Source: Bacteroidales bacterium (GTDB taxonomy: Bacteria; Bacteroidota; Bacteroidia; Bacteroidales; UBA932). Taken from it: a DNA stretch of 64,000 nucleotides. Below are positions 60,438 to 64,000 of this stretch, in pieces. Every line of letters begins with the position of its first letter. Within the stretch, counting starts at the first letter, position 1. The notes beneath the pieces were generated by a model. It was not told where the DNA came from and did no database searches. It saw nothing but the letters and a program-made list of their open reading frames with translations. Location: positions 1 through 64,000 of the forward strand of contig SUYR01000009.1 in assembly GCA_015060335.1 (NCBI GenBank), in the 5' to 3' direction. Both the position numbers and the translations under genes were made by a program.

Positions 60438-61403
60438 ATGACTGATAATGTTGAAACGAAACTGGATGTTCAGAGTAAGAATTATGCGAATATGCTCTGC
60501 GACTTTATGTTCAAGAGGGTATTCGGTAGTGAGGCGAACAAGGACATGCTGATCTGGTTCCTCAACATGGTGCTGAAGGATCTGAACATCAATTCTGTGA
60601 AATTCATCCCCACAGAGCATCCCGGAATGACCGAAGAGGACAGGATCGTGATCTTCGACATCGCCTGCGAATGTGAAGACGGAAGGAAATTCATCATCGA
60701 GATGCAGAAGGGATATCAGAAGTATTTCCGTGAGAGGGCGCTGTACTATACGACGTATCCGATCAACAAACAAGGACGCGAAGCCCGCGAGCTCTACGAG
60801 AAAGAACGTATCCAGGGAATGACACACGAAAAATTCAACTGGGACTACAATCTCCAGCCCGTGATCGTAGTCGCCATCCTGAACTTCCGCTTCAAGCACG
60901 CAGACGACTGGCCGCAGGACAAATATCACTCGTCGTATCGCCTGACAGAGGACCTGACACATGAGCCGATGACTGACGCCCTGAGGTTTGTGTTCGTCGA
61001 ACTCGGGAGAATGACGAAAAATATCTCGGAACTGGGGACCAAGTTCGAGAAATGGATATATCTGATGAAAAACATGCACAAGATGAAGAACATTCCGCCC
61101 GAATTTGCCGATCCGATGTTCCGGCGCTTGTTTTTGCTCGCAGAAATTAATAATTTTACGCCGGAAGAACGAGAGCAATACTATAAATCACTGGAAAGCA
61201 TGGGCGACTACTACAACATAATCAACACTACGGCGGAAGAAGCTGAGAAGCGTGGGCTGGAACGGGGACGCGAGGAAGGAAGAGAAGAAGGACGTGAAGA
61301 AGAAAAGATTGAATTGGCAAAGAAGTTCAAATCTCTCGGCGTTGACACAAGTACTATAAATCAAGCAACAGGTCTCTCCTCCGACGTAATTGAGAGCCTG
61401 TAG
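60438..61403 (+). CDS. Rpn-family recombination-promoting nuclease/putative transposase (PD-(D/E)XK)
   Basis: LCDFMFKRVFGSEANKDMLIWFLNMVL, IVIFDIACECEDGRKFIIEMQKG.QKYFRERALYYTTYPINKQ; C-terminal GREEGREEGREE spacer and TINQATGLSSDVIESL tail. Confidence 0.9.
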   Translation: MTDNVETKLDVQSKNYANMLCDFMFKRVFGSEANKDMLIWFLNMVLKDLNINSVKFIPTEHPGMTEEDRIVIFDIACECEDGRKFIIEMQKGYQKYFRERALYYTTYPINKQGREARELYEKERIQGMTHEKFNWDYNLQPVIVVAILNFRFKHADDWPQDKYHSSYRLTEDLTHEPMTDALRFVFVELGRMTKNISELGTKFEKWIYLMKNMHKMKNIPPEFADPMFRRLFLLAEINNFTPEEREQYYKSLESMGDYYNIINTTAEEAEKRGLERGREEGREEGREEEKIELAKKFKSLGVDTSTINQATGLSSDVIESL

Positions 61404-61423
61404 GCAATTCCGTACACTGATAT

Positions 61424-61462
61424 ACTCCGTATCTGATTACTTATACGTATCAGATACGGAGT
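61424..61462 (+). terminator. Rho-independent terminator of the Rpn gene
   Basis: ACTCCGTATCTGAT tacttatacgt ATCAGATACGGAGT TTTTAG. Confidence 0.85.
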
Positions 61463-61500
61463 TTTTAGTTATGAGGCTTCTGCATTTCGGGAATATTCAC

Positions 61501-61910
61501 AGATAGTGCGACGCACTATTTGCTTTCTGTAGCTAATGCGAATGTGTGCAGACCGTTTTCACTATTTTCAGGCATTCTACTCAAAATGTATCATGCTGAT
61601 TATTACTTATTTGGATAGATAGTGCGACGCATTATTTGTCGTGAGAGAATACCAATACTCGTTTTCACTATTTGCTTGCACTTATCAGATACGGATTTTC
61701 TTTTGTCGTCGTGGTCAATTATATCCACTCAAAATGCATCTTATTGATTCTCAGTGATTTGGACGGAATGTGCGACGCATTATTTGTCGTGAAGAGGGCA
61801 CCGAAGCAATCCCAGAGCGCATTTACCATTTACCAGCTATCCCACTCAAAATACATCATCTTGATTATAAGCTATCTGGATAGATAATGCGACGCACAAT
61901 TTGCCCCCGC
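61501..61910 (+). repeat. Four direct repeats with TGCGACGCA core downstream of the Rpn gene
   Basis: Cores at 61507, 61623, 61771 and 61889; units share CTCAAAATRYATC...TGGATAGATARTGCGACGCATTATTTGTCGTGA. Confidence 0.88.
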
Positions 61911-61917
61911 CTCAATA

Positions 61918-61953
61918 AAACGAGAAGCTGACCTTTTGGGTCAGCCTCTCCTA
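61918..61953 (-). terminator. Terminator of the large surface protein gene
   Basis: GAGAAGCTGACC tttt GGGTCAGCCTCTC. Confidence 0.6.
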
Positions 61954-61976
61954 ATTATTGAGTAATTCAGAGAATT

Positions 61977-64000
61977 TTACTTGAATGTGTATGTTACAGT
62001 TTGACCAACCTGTTCACCCTGAGGGTAAGCTACCGTTGCAGTAACCTTAACAATAACAGGATTAGCGAACTGAATCAGTGCAGTGTTATCTACAGTGATG
62101 ATTCCATTTTCGAATGTGATACCTGTAGGGAGAACAGAAACTTCTTTATCTCCGATGAATGCCTGCATAGTGTATGATGGTTCAAGATCATAAACCTCAG
62201 GTTTTGCATAGTTGTAAAGGAAGTCGTTCTTGGCATCTGCAACATTCTCAGAGTTGATGAGTTCATTTCCAAGACGATCAACGAGAGAGTAGTTGTCAAG
62301 AACTGCGAAGTTATACTCTTTAGCCTCCAAGATAGGAATCTCCTGCTCAGCCTTGCCAGGGAGGATAGTCATAGATACGATTGGGTCGTACTTGCGAACC
62401 TCGAATGACTTGAATGCTCCAGAGAAGATTGTCTCAGTGATAGGATATACTGTACCGTTGTCGTTCTTGATGTAGAGAACACCATTAACGTTTACAGCGT
62501 CAGTCGTACCGTTGTACGCAATTACACTGTTTGCAGGAGCATCAGCGAATGTGATACCTGAATCAGTATTACCAATCATCTTGTACTCTCTATGGAGACC
62601 AAGTTCATCCATCTTGTCGTTGATTACTGTACCATTCTCGTCAACAACATCGAATGCACCATTGAGTTCAACACCCTTTGTAGAGAATGAGTTCATGATA
62701 TTGTCTGCATCATATCCGTACTCAGCGAGAACATCAATATAGTAACCCTTCTCATCCTCTTTGCTATACTGTGGTACTGGAGCGAAGTCGTACTTAGGAT
62801 CAAGCAACTTGACACTCTGTTCGATTCTGATTTCCTGACCATACCATGTCTTTGCAACCAAGATGTCAACGAGATCCTTGAAGAGTTCGTTACCCTTCCT
62901 TATGTTAGCAAGAGCATTGTAAGCAACCTTATAAGAGTTGTCAGCAAGAAGTTCAGCATCTGTTACGATGTGTGAGTGGAGGAATGAACCATTCAGGAAT
63001 GCCACCTCAGTACCAACTTCTACAAATTTGATCGTGTTGTTAACGATAGAAAGGTTCTTAAGATAATCAGCCTGTGCCTCAGCATCTGCATTGAGGTTAC
63101 CTGCTTCTACAAGATTTGTATAAAGACCATCAAGAGGGTAAGAATCCTCAGTCACAATGTTGAGGTTCTTAGCGAATGGAATCTCAACTGCCTTCTCTGC
63201 TGTGTATGTAACTGGCTCGCGGTTGCGGTCAACAGTAGTAAGATCGAAGTAAACATATATGATTGCTGCTGGAATAGAAATTTCAGTAGTTGAACCATCT
63301 TCATTTGTAACTGTCTTCTTCTGACCAGATGGAAGTTCGCTATAAGCGATCATGTTGTACTTCTTATCCCATGCGAATCCAGTGAACTCAACCTTCACAT
63401 TTTCTGCATCAGCAGCCTTGCTGAATTTAACTCCCTCAATCTCGGCACCTTCCTTGACTTCACCGAAGTAGTATTTCGCAGTAGCAAGAAGTTCTGAGAG
63501 TTTGATATCATCTGTCTCTGCACCTTCAGCAACAGCAACCTCGTTGGTGTAGATGTACTTGTTGCCATCCTGTGCTTTGTTCATGATAGCAGCGTCAACA
63601 GTTGCATCCTCCCTGTAGTTCCAATTTCTTGTGTCTGCTGTGAGAGTGAATTCGTGAGTTTCAGGATTAATCTTAACAGAAGCATTAGTATCTGAAGTAC
63701 CAGAACCGTCGTCTCCAAGAACAGGAGCGTAGAACCAGTAATTGATACGAACTTCATCACTAACGTTCTTGAATGATACGTCTGATGCAAGTTTAACAGA
63801 AACTGGGTAAGCATAATCCTCAGAAGCAGGAGTGATGGTGAATGACTCCCAATCATGATAATAACGATACTTAGATTTAATCTCGATTACCGGATAGTCA
63901 GCAACCATATCCTCGGCAGGAACAACATCAGTCTTGTCGTTCTTGTTTACGAATACCAATTCAACTGCATCCTCGCCACCAAGAACTGCTACAGTCTCGT
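61977..64000 (-). CDS. Large extracellular/surface protein, 5' end outside the window
   Basis: Frame open from 61977 to the window edge; the annotated TTG start at 63959 is internal because the frame continues as ...ETVAVLGGEDAVELVFVNK. Confidence 0.75.
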   Translation of the reverse strand, partial: ETVAVLGGEDAVELVFVNKNDKTDVVPAEDMVADYPVIEIKSKYRYYHDWESFTITPASEDYAYPVSVKLASDVSFKNVSDEVRINYWFYAPVLGDDGSGTSDTNASVKINPETHEFTLTADTRNWNYREDATVDAAIMNKAQDGNKYIYTNEVAVAEGAETDDIKLSELLATAKYYFGEVKEGAEIEGVKFSKAADAENVKVEFTGFAWDKKYNMIAYSELPSGQKKTVTNEDGSTTEISIPAAIIYVYFDLTTVDRNREPVTYTAEKAVEIPFAKNLNIVTEDSYPLDGLYTNLVEAGNLNADAEAQADYLKNLSIVNNTIKFVEVGTEVAFLNGSFLHSHIVTDAELLADNSYKVAYNALANIRKGNELFKDLVDILVAKTWYGQEIRIEQSVKLLDPKYDFAPVPQYSKEDEKGYYIDVLAEYGYDADNIMNSFSTKGVELNGAFDVVDENGTVINDKMDELGLHREYKMIGNTDSGITFADAPANSVIAYNGTTDAVNVNGVLYIKNDNGTVYPITETIFSGAFKSFEVRKYDPIVSMTILPGKAEQEIPILEAKEYNFAVLDNYSLVDRLGNELINSENVADAKNDFLYNYAKPEVYDLEPSYTMQAFIGDKEVSVLPTGITFENGIITVDNTALIQFANPVIVKVTATVAYPQGEQVGQTVTYTFK

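Noticed and set aside
60417-61178. 253-aa antisense ORF over the Rpn gene
   Set aside because: Shadow ORF opposite a recognisable nuclease.
60100-61910. Classical IS element with terminal inverted repeats around the Rpn gene
   Set aside because: No matching terminal inverted repeats or target-site duplication seen; flanking motifs are direct repeats in arrays.
63959-63961. Start of the 660-aa surface protein at 63959
   Set aside because: It is a TTG within an open frame that continues to the window edge, so the gene is truncated by the window.

Overview
The window is a Bacteroidales-type chromosome segment (TAnnTTTG promoters, SusC/SusD pairs, lipoprotein signal peptides). I would guess an Alistipes/Rikenellaceae-like host, but taxonomy cannot be settled from here. 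Main blocks: (i) tRNA-Arg(TCT) with its terminator, plus housekeeping genes (DUF368 transporter, PfkB/adenosine kinase, LPG-synthase-type membrane protein); (ii) a SusC/SusD + lipoprotein + M16 protease + ChaN-like + SGNH hydrolase operon at about 5.2-15.7 kb; (iii) a 23.7-kb accessory polysaccharide-utilisation-like locus at about 15.8-39.5 kb with two EEP-domain proteins, two SusC/D pairs, BACON/DUF5689-like and IPT/NHL lipoproteins, GH3, SGNH, FecR and an ECF sigma factor; (iv) a core block of der, prs, engB, xseA and xseB; (v) a glycogen-metabolism cluster with a fused glycogen synthase-phosphorylase and a GH57 with a histone-H1-like tail; (vi) ribF, greA, HIT and a TlpA-like protein; (vii) a repeat-rich island at 59-62 kb around an Rpn-like PD-(D/E)XK nuclease; (viii) a partial large surface protein. 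The two strongest unexplained signals are: (A) the accessory locus is bracketed by 117-bp direct repeats of the 3' end of der. One copy is inside intact der and the other is a displaced fragment abutting an SGNH gene, with only synonymous differences, which looks like attL/attR of an element that integrates into der. (B) The Rpn-like nuclease gene sits between arrays sharing a GTGCGWCGCATYATTTGTCG core and two large palindrome families, next to a decayed second Rpn C-terminus. Also notable is a poly-C frameshift in the STN domain of the FecR-linked SusC, a candidate phase switch.
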